Positions 18,623 to 27,226 of a DNA stretch of 64,000 bases are shown here, piece by piece. This DNA comes from Nostoc piscinale CENA21 (GTDB lineage: Bacteria > Cyanobacteriota > Cyanobacteriia > Cyanobacteriales > Nostocaceae), in contig NZ_CP012036.1 of assembly GCF_001298445.1 (NCBI RefSeq), positions 6,511,525-6,575,524 on the forward strand, given 5' to 3'. A program made the translations under genes and the position numbers. Below the pieces are notes generated by a model, which saw only the letters and a list, made by a program, of their open reading frames with translations, was not told where the DNA came from and searched no databases. The first letter of the stretch is position 1, and the number at the start of each line of letters is the position of its first letter.

Positions 18623-19122
18623 GACAATTCCTTAATCAGATGTGATACTTTGCTACTCTGCTGCTAACAGTTTACAAATGTTTACGAAAATATTTAACTA
18701 GTTTGTACTGTAATTCTTGGGAAATTTATAGAATTTGCGGACGGCCTATTGATTACGTTTGGCAAAAATAGGATGATAAACATATAGTCTAAGTCATTCT
18801 CGTCAAAATATACTGAAACTAACCCAGCTTTCTGGAAGAGAGCGATCGCCTTTACTCTCACCAGCGTCACAACTCCTACAAGAGCAACACCTTATGGGAG
18901 TAGAGTAAAGGTCTTTGTGGTTTATGCACTGATGCACGAATATCAAAACTGAGTAGTTGAGTATGATACATCAGAAGTCAGAATAAGAATATGCTTTCTA
19001 TCTAGCTTTGACAACTCAACTATATAATTCGCTGACTTGCAGTCTGCTGCATCAGTTCAAGTTTTTGGTAACGGAAAATTTATTTAAAGTATCACTTTAC
19101 TGGTTCATGATGAGAACAACTT
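18623..19122. other. Intergenic region with inverted repeat
   Basis: 500 bases between cruF and the small membrane protein gene, with no coding sequence seen. A 10-base inverted repeat CCTTTACTCT (18849-18858) / AGAGTAAAGG (18902-18911) could form a loose hairpin. Promoters for both divergent genes must lie here. Confidence 0.4.
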
Positions 19123-19571
19123 ATGTCTATTGTCAAAAAGCTTCCTTGGACATCCTTATTATTAGTACTAATTAGTTATAGTACTCTGGGCTGGGTGTTA
19201 TCAGAAGCACACATGCCTTTGTCTCTTTGGATAGTCATCGTCGTTGGGATATTAGTTTTACTGTCGAGTTTAGCTGTTCCTTTTTTAGCAATGGCTAATT
19301 ATTCTAGTGTATTTTTTGAGTCGAGTATCAGAACTTTTTTTATTTGCCGTATTTGGAGCATTTTTGTTTTTCTTAATGGCTGCTTGGTTTCGTCTTTTTT
19401 TTGGATACTTTACTCATTATTGCTGCGGCCATCTTAGCAAAGATTGATTTTCATACAGCAGGTTTTAAAAGTAGAACAGCCTTTTTGATTACATCTTTAT
19501 TTTCATTGGTAGGTATAGCTTGTGGTGCATTGATTCATGAACAATTATCACTTTATACACCTATGTGGTAA
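19123..19571 (+). CDS. Small membrane protein, unknown function (two frameshifts)
   Basis: The frame starting at ATG 19123 gives two good membrane helices and then turns to nonsense. Removing one T from the T7 run at 19335-19341 and one from the T8 run at 19395-19402 yields a single 148-residue protein with four helices: ...'SSIRTFLFAVFGAFLFFLMA'... then 'RLFLDTLLIIAAAILAKIDF' and 'LITSLFSLVGIACGALIHEQ', ending at TAA 19571. The repaired sequence is coherent over its whole length, so this is a real gene with two single-base shifts, not two small genes. It resembles uncharacterised cyanobacterial membrane proteins. Function unknown. Confidence 0.7.
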
Positions 19572-19624
19572 ATAAAATTGCCAGACCTGAAACTCTGACA
19601 ATTATTTATATTGATAATTACAGC

Positions 19625-19653
19625 AAAAAAGAGGGCGGCAATCACCAACCCTC
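19625..19653 (-). terminator. Terminator of rplU-rpmA
   Basis: On the minus strand, GAGGG, a 13-base loop, CCCTC and TTTTTT follow about 40 bases after the rpmA stop. Short stem, so moderate confidence. Confidence 0.5.
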
Positions 19654-19694
19654 CTTTTCTTTCAGATTTGATTATTGATAAAATTACCAAGCAT

Positions 19695-19976
19695 TTAGCT
19701 GACTGCGGCTTCAGTGGGTGCAGCTACTGGATAAATGCTGACTTTCTTGCGAGATTTGCCTTTTCTCTCAAAGGTGACAACGCCATCAATTAAAGCAAAC
19801 AAAGTGTCATCGCTACCGATGCCTACATTGTTACCAGGATGGAATTTTGTGCCACGTTGACGTACAAGAATATTACCTGCACGCACAACTTGACCACCAA
19901 AGCGTTTGACACCTAGACGCTGGGCATTAGAATCACGACCGTTGCGTGTACTACCTGTTCCTTTCTTATGAGCCAT
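19695..19976 (-). CDS. rpmA: 50S ribosomal protein L27
   Basis: A 93-residue ribosomal protein. The N-terminus 'MAHKKGTGSTRNGRDSNAQR' and the following 'LGVKRFGGQVVRAGNILVRQ' are diagnostic. Its N-terminal tail reaches the peptidyl-transferase centre. Preceded by rplU on the same strand with a 24-base gap, the universal L21-L27 operon order. The C-terminal extension 'YPVAAPTEAAVS' is of the usual cyanobacterial kind. Confidence 0.98.
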   Translation of the reverse strand: MAHKKGTGSTRNGRDSNAQRLGVKRFGGQVVRAGNILVRQRGTKFHPGNNVGIGSDDTLFALIDGVVTFERKGKSRKKVSIYPVAAPTEAAVS

Positions 19977-20000
19977 AATTTCCTTTTTATGCTTATTTTT

Positions 20001-20390
20001 CTATGATTCAGCAGTGGTTTCCGCAGAGGAATCATCAGCTACAGTAGCCGCTTCAGATGCTGTAAATACCTGACCATCGAGAGTGATGGAGTTAATTAAC
20101 AGTCTGGTAATTTCTTGGCGATGACCGCGTTTTTTGCGGGTTTTCTTCTTCGGCTTCATTTTGTAGACCAGAACTTTGCGGCCTCGGAAATGGCGCAATA
20201 CAGTTCCTTCTACAGTTGCCCCAGATACTAGAGGCTGACCGATGCTGAGTCCACCGTCATGTTGTACTAGTAGTACAGAGTTTATTGTAACTTTTTCGTC
20301 TGGTTGAGCAGTTAGCAGTTCAATGTCGTAAAAACGACCAGGCTCAACTCTAACTTGTTTACCACCAGTTTCAATAATTGCGTAGGTCAT
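20001..20390 (-). CDS. rplU: 50S ribosomal protein L21
   Basis: Begins at the internal ATG at 20390 ('MTYAIIETGGKQVRVEPGRF'); the frame continues upstream to 20429, but the extra residues are not part of L21. About 129 residues. The Lys/Arg-rich segment 'KMKPKKKTRKKRGHRQEITR' is the rRNA-binding region. The C-terminal 'SEAATVADDSSAETTAES' tail is an acidic extension. First gene of the L21-L27 unit. Confidence 0.97.
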   Translation of the reverse strand: MTYAIIETGGKQVRVEPGRFYDIELLTAQPDEKVTINSVLLVQHDGGLSIGQPLVSGATVEGTVLRHFRGRKVLVYKMKPKKKTRKKRGHRQEITRLLINSITLDGQVFTASEAATVADDSSAETTAES

Positions 20391-20573
20391 TAAAATTGTC
20401 CTTGGAGTTGCCGTACAGGTAGCTAACAAAAATCTCTTGTAGAGAAGGCGATATATCTAAACTTGACGAATCGCTGTGGTTAGCCTTTGTGGTGTGTCTA
20501 CCTGATCCGAGCAGGAATAAGACAGACAATCTAAAATTATAATTTATTCATTTGACTAAAGTCAATATAAATA

Positions 20574-20749
20574 TGCACAAAAGTTGTCTGTGGAAAATGG
20601 GTGTGATACCAATTCACAATTCGCAATTCGCAATTAAAAAACTTAGATACAGCAAAGCTTTTAGGGTTTACATCTGGATCAAATTTTTCGTGAAATGGTA
20701 TGAGGGTTTGAGTAAGTAATTGATTTTTCGTTTTATTGCGTAAGTTTTA
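20574..20749. repeat. Degenerate MITE-like copy C with nested repeat
   Basis: In the 524-base spacer between rplU and the binding-protein gene, the ends resemble copies A and B (AAAGTTGTCTGTGGAAAATG at one end, TTTTTCGTTTTATTGCGTAA at the other). The middle is interrupted by CAATTCGCAATTCG-type tandem units at about 20612-20636. The rest of the spacer holds nothing recognisable apart from the rplU promoter region. Confidence 0.55.
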
Positions 20750-20914
20750 TGGTATGTGAAAGTCAGTTGAGTAAATTTACATATTATTTTTTTAGACTTT
20801 GCGTAAAGTTAGTGAATATGGCTGAAGTTAATAGTGACACAGAACAGCACCAACAAAATCTGAGCAGAAGATGTCACTGCTCAGGTTTTTCCCTTGATTA
20901 TGGTGATTTTGGAG

Positions 20915-22342
20915 TTATTTAAAGATTAAATCTAGCCGTTGCTGACTAGTTTGGAGTGCTTCGGCTGGCGAAAGTTTACCCAGTAATACAGCTTCCACTG
21001 CCCGTCCAATGCTATCGGAAATACGATTGTAACCAGGAAAAATCGGGCGACTACGGCCATACTCTGCCTGTGCTAAAAAGACTTTTAATTGTGGTATTTT
21101 CTCGATAAATTCTTGATATTTGGCGCTTTGGCGAGATTTTAAATTAATTGGTAAATAACCTGTGCCTAGGGCTAATTCAGTTTGGAAATCAGCACTCATG
21201 GCATATTCTGCAAATTTGAATGTTGCTTTTTGGCGTTCTGGCGTGGTTTTGAATAAGAAGAGGTTTTCACCGCCAATATTTGTAGCAGGTTTTTGATTCA
21301 CTGGCAGGGGAAATACACCAAAATCAACGTTAGTATCTTGAAATTGCCCTAAATTCCAAGGGCCATTGATTTGCATTGCAACTTTCCCAGATAGCAAGGG
21401 GTCTGTTTCGTAACCTCGTTCTGGGGCAGATAACATCGTGGAACCGTCTGTAATTAAGTTACGCCAAAATTGTAAAGCTGCGATCGCCCCTGCATTTTCT
21501 GTTAATCTCACACCTGCGGCATTTTGGGCATCACCAGTCACCAACTCACCGCCACTACTCCACATAAATGGCAACCAAGTAAAAACTGTAAATTCACCTT
21601 TACCCAAGGGCAGAAACATTCCATACTGGTCTATCTGCCCATCATTGTTAAAATCACGAGTTAATTTTTGGGCAACTTGGCGAAATTCTGGCCAATTGTG
21701 GGGAATTTCTGTAATTCCGGCAGCTTTAAATAAACTTGGACGGTAAAAAATGCCCAGGTTATTGGTAGCAAAAGGAAGTGACCATAACTGGCCTTTGTAT
21801 TCCATTGCCGCATATAAAGTTGGGTCAATTTCGTTTTTGACTGGGGAATTGGCTAACATCTCATCTACAGGAATTAGCGCCCCTAGTTCTACCAATTGTC
21901 CAGCAATAGTTGGGTTGTACCACAATAAATCCGGTGGGGCATTGCCAACAACGGCAGCTAAAATTTTTGGTGTTTGCTGATCCTGTTGTCCAATGTATAA
22001 AGATTCGACTTGAATATTTGTATGGGTTTGGTTAAATTTATCTACCAACTTTTGCAAGACATCTCGATTTGGTGGTGGGTTCACCCCATGCCATAAAGTG
22101 ATATGAATAACCTTACCTGCTTCTACTCTAGAACGCAGAGTTTGACATCCACTTAAAGCAACTATACCTATGAGCAGTAATAGGAGTGATTGCTTAAGAT
22201 ACTGTGGTAATTTCTTTTTTCTGTGCCTAAATGTGCAACTCTTATACAAAAATCGCGCCAAAATTCGCTGGAGAAGATGAATCATTAATCTAACAGGGAA
22301 TAGCAACTCATGAAGAATGAAAGTTAAATTTCTATACTTCAT
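20915..22342 (-). CDS. ABC transporter extracellular solute-binding protein, family 1
   Basis: A sugar-type periplasmic binding lipoprotein. The lipobox 'IVALSGC' places the mature N-terminal Cys at residue 66 of the longest frame, far deeper than usual, so the true start is probably internal (Met at residue 20, or a non-ATG codon nearer residue 44). The mature part has 'ITLWHGVNPPPNRDVLQKLV', 'PDLLWYNPTIAGQLVELGAL' and 'MQINGPWNLGQF', typical of maltose/multiple-sugar binding proteins. Mature length of about 410 is normal. No permease or ATPase genes adjoin. Divergent from yebC. Confidence 0.88.
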   Translation of the reverse strand: MKYRNLTFILHELLFPVRLMIHLLQRILARFLYKSCTFRHRKKKLPQYLKQSLLLLLIGIVALSGCQTLRSRVEAGKVIHITLWHGVNPPPNRDVLQKLVDKFNQTHTNIQVESLYIGQQDQQTPKILAAVVGNAPPDLLWYNPTIAGQLVELGALIPVDEMLANSPVKNEIDPTLYAAMEYKGQLWSLPFATNNLGIFYRPSLFKAAGITEIPHNWPEFRQVAQKLTRDFNNDGQIDQYGMFLPLGKGEFTVFTWLPFMWSSGGELVTGDAQNAAGVRLTENAGAIAALQFWRNLITDGSTMLSAPERGYETDPLLSGKVAMQINGPWNLGQFQDTNVDFGVFPLPVNQKPATNIGGENLFLFKTTPERQKATFKFAEYAMSADFQTELALGTGYLPINLKSRQSAKYQEFIEKIPQLKVFLAQAEYGRSRPIFPGYNRISDSIGRAVEAVLLGKLSPAEALQTSQQRLDLIFK

Positions 22343-22414
22343 ACTTTACACTTCACACTTCATACTTCACTTGTATATCCTAATCTTTGAAGAGAGCGGA
22401 AATAGTTACGAGTT

Positions 22415-23173
22415 ATGGCAGGTCATAGTAAATGGGCTAATATTAAGCGCCAAAAGGCTGTAGTGGATGCGAAAAGAGGAAAGACTTTCACGCAGTTATC
22501 GCGGGCTATTATTGTGGCGGCGAAAAATGGTGTACCAGATCCGGCGGGGAATTTTCAACTACGCACGGCGATTGAAAAGGCGAAGGCGGCGGGTATCCCT
22601 AATGACAATATTGAACGAGCGATCGCTAAAGGTGCAGGTACATTTAGCGGCGATAATCACACTTTAGAAGAAATTCGCTACGAAGGTTACGGCCCTTGTG
22701 GTGTGGCAATTTTAGTTGAAGCCTTGACTGATAATCGCAATCGCACGGCGGCTGATTTACGGGTGGCTTTTAGTAAAAACGGCGGAAATTTAGGTGAGAC
22801 TGGTTGTGTTAGCTGGATGTTTGACCAAAAAGGCGTGTGTGTTGTCCAGGGTGTAGTTGATGAAGACCAGCTTTTAGAAGCATCTTTAGAAGGCGGTGCT
22901 GAGTCTTATGAAATGACCGAAGATGAAACTGCGGAAATATTCACTGAGGTTGCTAATTTAGAAATTCTCAACAAAACCCTGAAAGACAAAGGTTTTAAAG
23001 TCACTGATGCCGAATTGCGCTGGATTCCCAGTAATAATGTCGAGGTGACAGAATCCGATCAGGCGCGATCGCTACTCAAGTTAATTGATACTCTAGAAAG
23101 TCTAGATGATGTGCAGAATGTCACATCTAATTTTGATATGTCAGAACAGTTATTGGCTGTGAGTCTTGTTTAA
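22415..23173 (+). CDS. YebC/PmpR family protein
   Basis: A 252-residue protein with the diagnostic start 'MAGHSKWANIKRQKAVVDAK' and 'NIERAIAKGAG'. The family includes DNA-binding regulators (PmpR) and, from recent work on homologues, translation factors that relieve ribosome stalling at proline-rich sites (TACO1/YebC-like), so its role here should stay open. Length is normal. Followed by a long inverted repeat that may end transcription. Confidence 0.93.
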   Translation: MAGHSKWANIKRQKAVVDAKRGKTFTQLSRAIIVAAKNGVPDPAGNFQLRTAIEKAKAAGIPNDNIERAIAKGAGTFSGDNHTLEEIRYEGYGPCGVAILVEALTDNRNRTAADLRVAFSKNGGNLGETGCVSWMFDQKGVCVVQGVVDEDQLLEASLEGGAESYEMTEDETAEIFTEVANLEILNKTLKDKGFKVTDAELRWIPSNNVEVTESDQARSLLKLIDTLESLDDVQNVTSNFDMSEQLLAVSLV

Positions 23174-23340
23174 GTATCTATCTAGCAACTTGGTAGTAAA
23201 CAGTTTTTTATCTTTTTCCAATTTGACACATAAAATTTATATCCAGAACAAAATAATGACACATTGTTTTGCGATAGTTTTGTTTGTAAGTTACTGATGA
23301 GATGTCCATTCTCGCTAAGTAATTAGCTTCAAGGTTGATA

Positions 23341-23417
23341 AGGCTTTAGTCTTCTCAAATTAAAAGATGTTTTCCGTCTTAACCTGCATTTTAGAGAAGA
23401 CTAACAAGCCCTTTTTT
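23341..23417 (+). terminator. Long hairpin downstream of yebC
   Basis: GGCTTTAGTCTTCTC (arm one) and GAGAAGACTAACAAGCC (arm two) are separated by about 38 bases and followed by CTTTTTT. It starts 168 bases after the yebC stop. It could be a terminator or a small structured RNA. Confidence 0.45.
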
Positions 23418-23542
23418 AAAATTTTATATGAGGCTATAGTTATAACTTAATAAATCTAAATTTTTGTTCAACTACTAGATTCCTCAACGGATAAATTTTT
23501 CAGGTTTTTTATTAATTTGTTTTTATACTATATTGCCCTGTA

Positions 23543-23585
23543 GCATAAAAAAAACTGCTGTAAATCACAGCAGTTTTTTTTATGC
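23543..23585. terminator. Perfect bidirectional hairpin
   Basis: An 18-base perfect stem (arm GCATAAAAAAAACTGCTG) with a 7-base loop; A8 on one side and T8 on the other make it a terminator in both directions. It is followed at once by a dispersed repeat that also follows the hairpin at 50995-51040. Confidence 0.75.
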
Positions 23586-23690
23586 TTATAGCGGTTCTCA
23601 TTCTAGTGAGATACAAGCCAAAATAATTAACCGCAGATGTAGACGCGCAAGCGGCTTCCCGAAGGGTACGCGTATGAACGCAGATGGAAA
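23586..23690. repeat. Dispersed GCGGTT...AACCGCAGATG repeat with nested 37-base insert
   Basis: TATAGCGGTTCTCATTCTAG through AATAATTAACCGCAGATG matches 51045-51108 closely. The GCGGTT and AACCGC ends are inverted. Here the AACCGCAGATG / AACGCAGATG junction is interrupted by bases 23640-23676, a GC-rich palindrome-like Nostoc repeat (contains CAAGCGGCTTCCCGAAGGG). Confidence 0.7.
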
Positions 23691-23835
23691 CAGATAACTT
23701 TGTACCTCAATAGACTAGGAAACGCTATATAACAACGCCAAAATTCACACAAAATTCATATCAATAACAAGCAGATGACATAAGTAATTGGCATATTTAA
23801 AACATCAACTTATTGAGTAGGAATTAGGAATTACA

Positions 23836-24117
23836 ATGAACAAGTTCATCAAAGGTTTAGTATTAGCTTTGGTAATTTCTTCACCTGTTGCTGTGATTGC
23901 ACCTGCCGTTCATGCGGAAACAACAACTACTATTAAAAAAGCACATTCAACTAAAACAGAAACTGCTAAAATTCATCACAAAGCTGCAATTACTAATAGC
24001 AAGAGTCAAGTAAAATCAGGTAAAATTAAACATACAAAACACTTAAAGCGTCACAAGCACACCGCTACAAATTTAACTAATAAGTCTAATACTGCTGCTA
24101 ACAAAGCTCACAAATAA
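23836..24117 (+). CDS. Secreted Lys/His-rich small protein
   Basis: 93 residues with a clear signal peptide ('MNKFIKGLVLALVISSPVAV', cleavage probably after 'AVHA'). The mature part is almost only Lys, Thr, His, Ala, Ser and Asn, with 'KHTKHLKRHKHTATN', giving a strongly basic disordered chain. No known domain. The composition suggests metal or polyanion binding (DNA, acidic polysaccharide), which is inference. Single gene with its own terminator at 24178-24214. Confidence 0.7.
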   Translation: MNKFIKGLVLALVISSPVAVIAPAVHAETTTTIKKAHSTKTETAKIHHKAAITNSKSQVKSGKIKHTKHLKRHKHTATNLTNKSNTAANKAHK

Positions 24118-24177
24118 TAGTTCTGCATAGATTTATATCTTCTCAATTTTCTGGAAAGGTAATTACTCAGGTTGAAA

Positions 24178-24214
24178 CTCGCCGTTATCTGCGGATAACA
24201 GCGAGATTTTTTTG
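24178..24214 (+). terminator. Terminator of small secreted protein gene
   Basis: CTCG-CCGTTATC, a short loop, GATAACAG-CGAG, then a run of seven or more T. About 60 bases after the stop codon. Confidence 0.75.
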
Positions 24215-24226
24215 GAATTACTGGTT

Positions 24227-25420
24227 TTAAACTTTTGTCTCTATTGTTGGTTCTTGATATTTGACTCCGCGTTTTGTATGACGGGAATTAGCCACAATAG
24301 GATACACAATTGAACGTAAGCGGTTAATTGCACCCACAGGACGATGAACCGCTAAACCATTCCCTGGCGAAAACCGGAGATTTTCACCAAATTCATTTTC
24401 TAGGGGAGAATCGACTTTTTGATGTTTAATTGTGAGACGACCAATTGTAAAAAAGGGTGACTCTTCTTCACTCCAAACAATAGTGGAATCATCAACAGAC
24501 ATTTCTGGTTTGGTTTGAAATTGAATTTGAAAATCCCAAGTATATTCTGCATCTGGCTTGGCTAAAGCTTGCATAATATCTTCTCGGTAATAATTATCCT
24601 CTGCACCGGAAGTTTTGACACGCTGAAGTTCACTTTCTGGTCTCGACTCTAGAGGTAGTGGTTGATGAGGTGCTTGACTAGAAACCGGAACAAAACCATA
24701 TTTAATGACTGCTGGGTATTCTACAGGAACTCGACCTGGTTGGGATGGGTCAAAATCTGATTTAAGTCCCACAGCATAAGCTGAAGCACTCCAATAACGT
24801 TCTGTGAGTAAACTTTTAGGAAACCGTTTGAAACTGGTTTGTAAAAGAGTGGCTTCGTAGGGATGTAACTTTAGCCAAATCAGCACCAAGAGCCTCAAAA
24901 GTGGAAACAACCCGGCTCGATAAATTGTTAAAAAGAAGCTGTAGAAGTCTTTAATAGTTCTCACAAAAAAGACATCAGTATTATGAACAATAATATCGTG
25001 GGTGTGTAACTCATGACTGTGTGGTATTCGTTCTCCTTCTACACCCACAACTTTAATTGCCATAGAGCGTGTATCGCCTTCATAATCATTTTTAACAGAG
25101 AAGGCTCCACTGGCAAATCTTAACCACACCGGATATTGTTTTGCTTGAATAAATAAACCTTGTTTGAGGGAAATTCCTTGAATTTCAGCTTCAGTTAAGG
25201 TAGTGCGTTGGCGTAATTCTTGTTTAATTGCTGCTTCATCAAAGTCAAAAATTTCTAAAGTCCCTTGAACAGCCGCGTGGGTTTTGGAGTGAGTGTCTCT
25301 CTTGGCGATTTTTTGCTTTTCACCTTTGTACAGATTATCCATATTCTTTTTAACTAGCTCACTCATCAGAGCGCAGTATTTAGCTTCTTCTGCTTCTGGA
25401 TATTCAGTAAATAGTTTCAT
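24227..25420 (-). CDS. Catalase-related haem protein, candidate fatty acid hydroperoxide lyase
   Basis: A 397-residue member of the catalase superfamily, much shorter than true catalases. Visible haem-site residues: distal His48 ('SKTHAAVQG'), the catalase Asn147 ('HNTDVFFVR', like the NNTPVFF of catalases), and the proximal Arg-x-x-x-Tyr near residue 375 ('RLRSIVY'). This architecture is shared by catalase-related allene oxide synthases and by the hydroperoxide lyase reported from Nostoc punctiforme, which works with a neighbouring COX-like linoleate 10S-dioxygenase. Here the upstream gene is exactly such a dioxygenase, so a role in cleaving its hydroperoxide product is a strong inference. 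A 'GLFPLLRLLVLIWLKLHP' hydrophobic patch may hold it on membranes. Confidence 0.85.
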   Translation of the reverse strand: MKLFTEYPEAEEAKYCALMSELVKKNMDNLYKGEKQKIAKRDTHSKTHAAVQGTLEIFDFDEAAIKQELRQRTTLTEAEIQGISLKQGLFIQAKQYPVWLRFASGAFSVKNDYEGDTRSMAIKVVGVEGERIPHSHELHTHDIIVHNTDVFFVRTIKDFYSFFLTIYRAGLFPLLRLLVLIWLKLHPYEATLLQTSFKRFPKSLLTERYWSASAYAVGLKSDFDPSQPGRVPVEYPAVIKYGFVPVSSQAPHQPLPLESRPESELQRVKTSGAEDNYYREDIMQALAKPDAEYTWDFQIQFQTKPEMSVDDSTIVWSEEESPFFTIGRLTIKHQKVDSPLENEFGENLRFSPGNGLAVHRPVGAINRLRSIVYPIVANSRHTKRGVKYQEPTIETKV

Positions 25421-25470
25421 TTTTCAATTGCTAGATAAGTAGAAGGATTAAATTAAACCATGAGAGTTTC

Positions 25471-25503
25471 AGATCCCCGACTTCTTTGAGAAGTCGGGGA
25501 TCT
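25471..25503. repeat. Palindromic repeat GATCCCCGACTT, copy 3
   Basis: Arms AGATCCCCGACTTCTTT and AGAAGTCGGGGATCT, between the dioxygenase stop and the catalase-related start. The stem could act as an intra-operon transcript structure. Confidence 0.8.
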
Positions 25504-25533
25504 GGTTGTTCCTATCAATCAAACTAAAATAAG

Positions 25534-27172
25534 CTATGCTTTGTGCAGGTCAAAAGTAACTGTATACTTTTTACCTGATGACGGAACGTTGCGATTCACT
25601 AAATCTGAGACGGTGTTGGTAGTTTGATAGATTTCCCAACCGATAGGCGACAGAGTATTTTGATTGAAGATTTTTGGTGATAATAAAGGATTAGTCAGAG
25701 CTTGGGAAAAAGCATCAATCCCAATTAATCTTGCGACTAACGGAGGAATCGTAGAATTTTGCCGCACATCTTCTGAGTAGAGTCCTACAAAGAACTCAAT
25801 ATTATCAACATGACCATAGAATTCTTTGAGTTTTTGTTGAGTAAATTCATCACCAGTAATTTGGTCAAAGCTGGTGACTCTGGGAAAACCACACAATTCT
25901 CGATAATCGTTGTAGCTGGCTAATTGTAGTTCTCTGCCGAGTCTGATGGAAGGTAATTCAGCTAATTCAACTAAGATATCAGGAGTGTTGAATAAACCAA
26001 TTCTTGTTCCTGCTTGTGAACAAGTTTCTTCCATTAATGAGCCTAACCCTTGGTCAATTAATATTTTATTGTTCCACAGAGTTTCTACCACATGAGTTGG
26101 TTTACCGTTACAAACAAATTTTTCGGGAATTGCACTATGCCAACGATAAACAAAGTCAAATTCTATGGCCATGTGATTGGTACGATACCAACTTTCTTTA
26201 GTAAAAGCTTCTGGATCAGCAAATAACTTAAAGTGATAAGGAGTGATGTGATTAATGTACTCTTCCATAATAATTTTGAGAATAATTGCCATAAGAATAT
26301 TTCTGGCAGTTTGGAAGAGACGTTCATCATCCCAGTCAGGATAATTCTTGGCTAAGACATCACACAGACGATTATGTTCACGCAGACAAAGAACATTGAG
26401 CATAACATAGCCAATTTGAACATTAGCTCGTTCTACACCCATCGCAAACATATATTGTTTTTTATCGGCTGGCTGTCTTTTTTCATCATTAATGGGTTCA
26501 TAAAGGCCAGCAAATTGGGGGTCTACTATACCTTGTGTTGGATCAGAATAATAAAATAGGGGGTATTCTTCTTCTACTCCGTCTTGGCGTTTGAGTTTTT
26601 GAGTTTTGAATTTACCGCCTTGAAAGCTTCTTAAAAGATGTGTTTGTTTTCTGGTTAAACCATAAACATTACACAAGTCAATTTCATGATTGGATGTATT
26701 TTTTAATTTATTGTGATGATCGATGCGGAGAAAACTATCGGTAAACCACTGTACCCAATAGGGAAACAGCATTGTTGATTTGCTAGAGTAAATTGTTTGA
26801 CCATCTCTTTTGCGGAATAAAATAGCTAGGTCTTCAACTTTGGGGAGGTTTTCTGGCGCATTAAGTTTGGGGTCTGGTGGTAAGTGTCTGCCTGTATAAG
26901 TGCGATCGTTGAGTGATTCCCAGGAAGTATAAGTATCAGTTTTTTTTCTCTCTGTCTGTATCGGGAATATGCTTGTCTAGTGTCATCGTACTGTAGGGGT
27001 TGGGACGGGTGGGAATTTTGTAGATGAGACTATTGAGCAATGCTTTATTTACTTTCCGTTTGATAGATTCATTACTTTGAAGTAATCCCCAAACGCCTTT
27101 AAAATTGGTTAACACAAATGTTTGAATTTTGTTGTTTAAACCATCTCTGGATGTGTCTCTTTTACCAGCCAT
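25534..27172 (-). CDS. COX-like haem dioxygenase (fatty acid dioxygenase), frameshifted
   Basis: An animal-haem-peroxidase/cyclooxygenase superfamily member. Residues 1-77 read from ATG 27172 (preceded by AGAGG) in one frame; the rest follows in another frame to 25534. Removing one base from the eight-base A/T run at 26940-26947 gives a continuous 545-residue protein through 'SWESLNDRTYTGRHLPPDPK'. Features: 'NTSNHEIDLCNVYGLT', 'MLNVLCLREHNRL', and the catalytic Tyr342 with proximal His345 in 'FDFVYRWHSAIP', which matches the Tyr385/His388 arrangement of COX. At the position of the COX distal His the sequence reads 'WFTDSF'. Predicted to oxygenate polyunsaturated fatty acids, linoleate 10S by analogy with Nostoc punctiforme. 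The shift may be artefact or inactivation. Confidence 0.85.
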
Positions 27173-27226
27173 AATACTTACCTCTGTATTGATTACAAGT
27201 AAAAACAAAAATGCCAAAATAGGAAG

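Noticed and set aside
24227..25420. Calling the gene a true catalase
   Set aside because: It is about 100 or more residues short of classical monofunctional catalases and sits beside a COX-like dioxygenase; catalase-related lyase/synthase proteins fit better.
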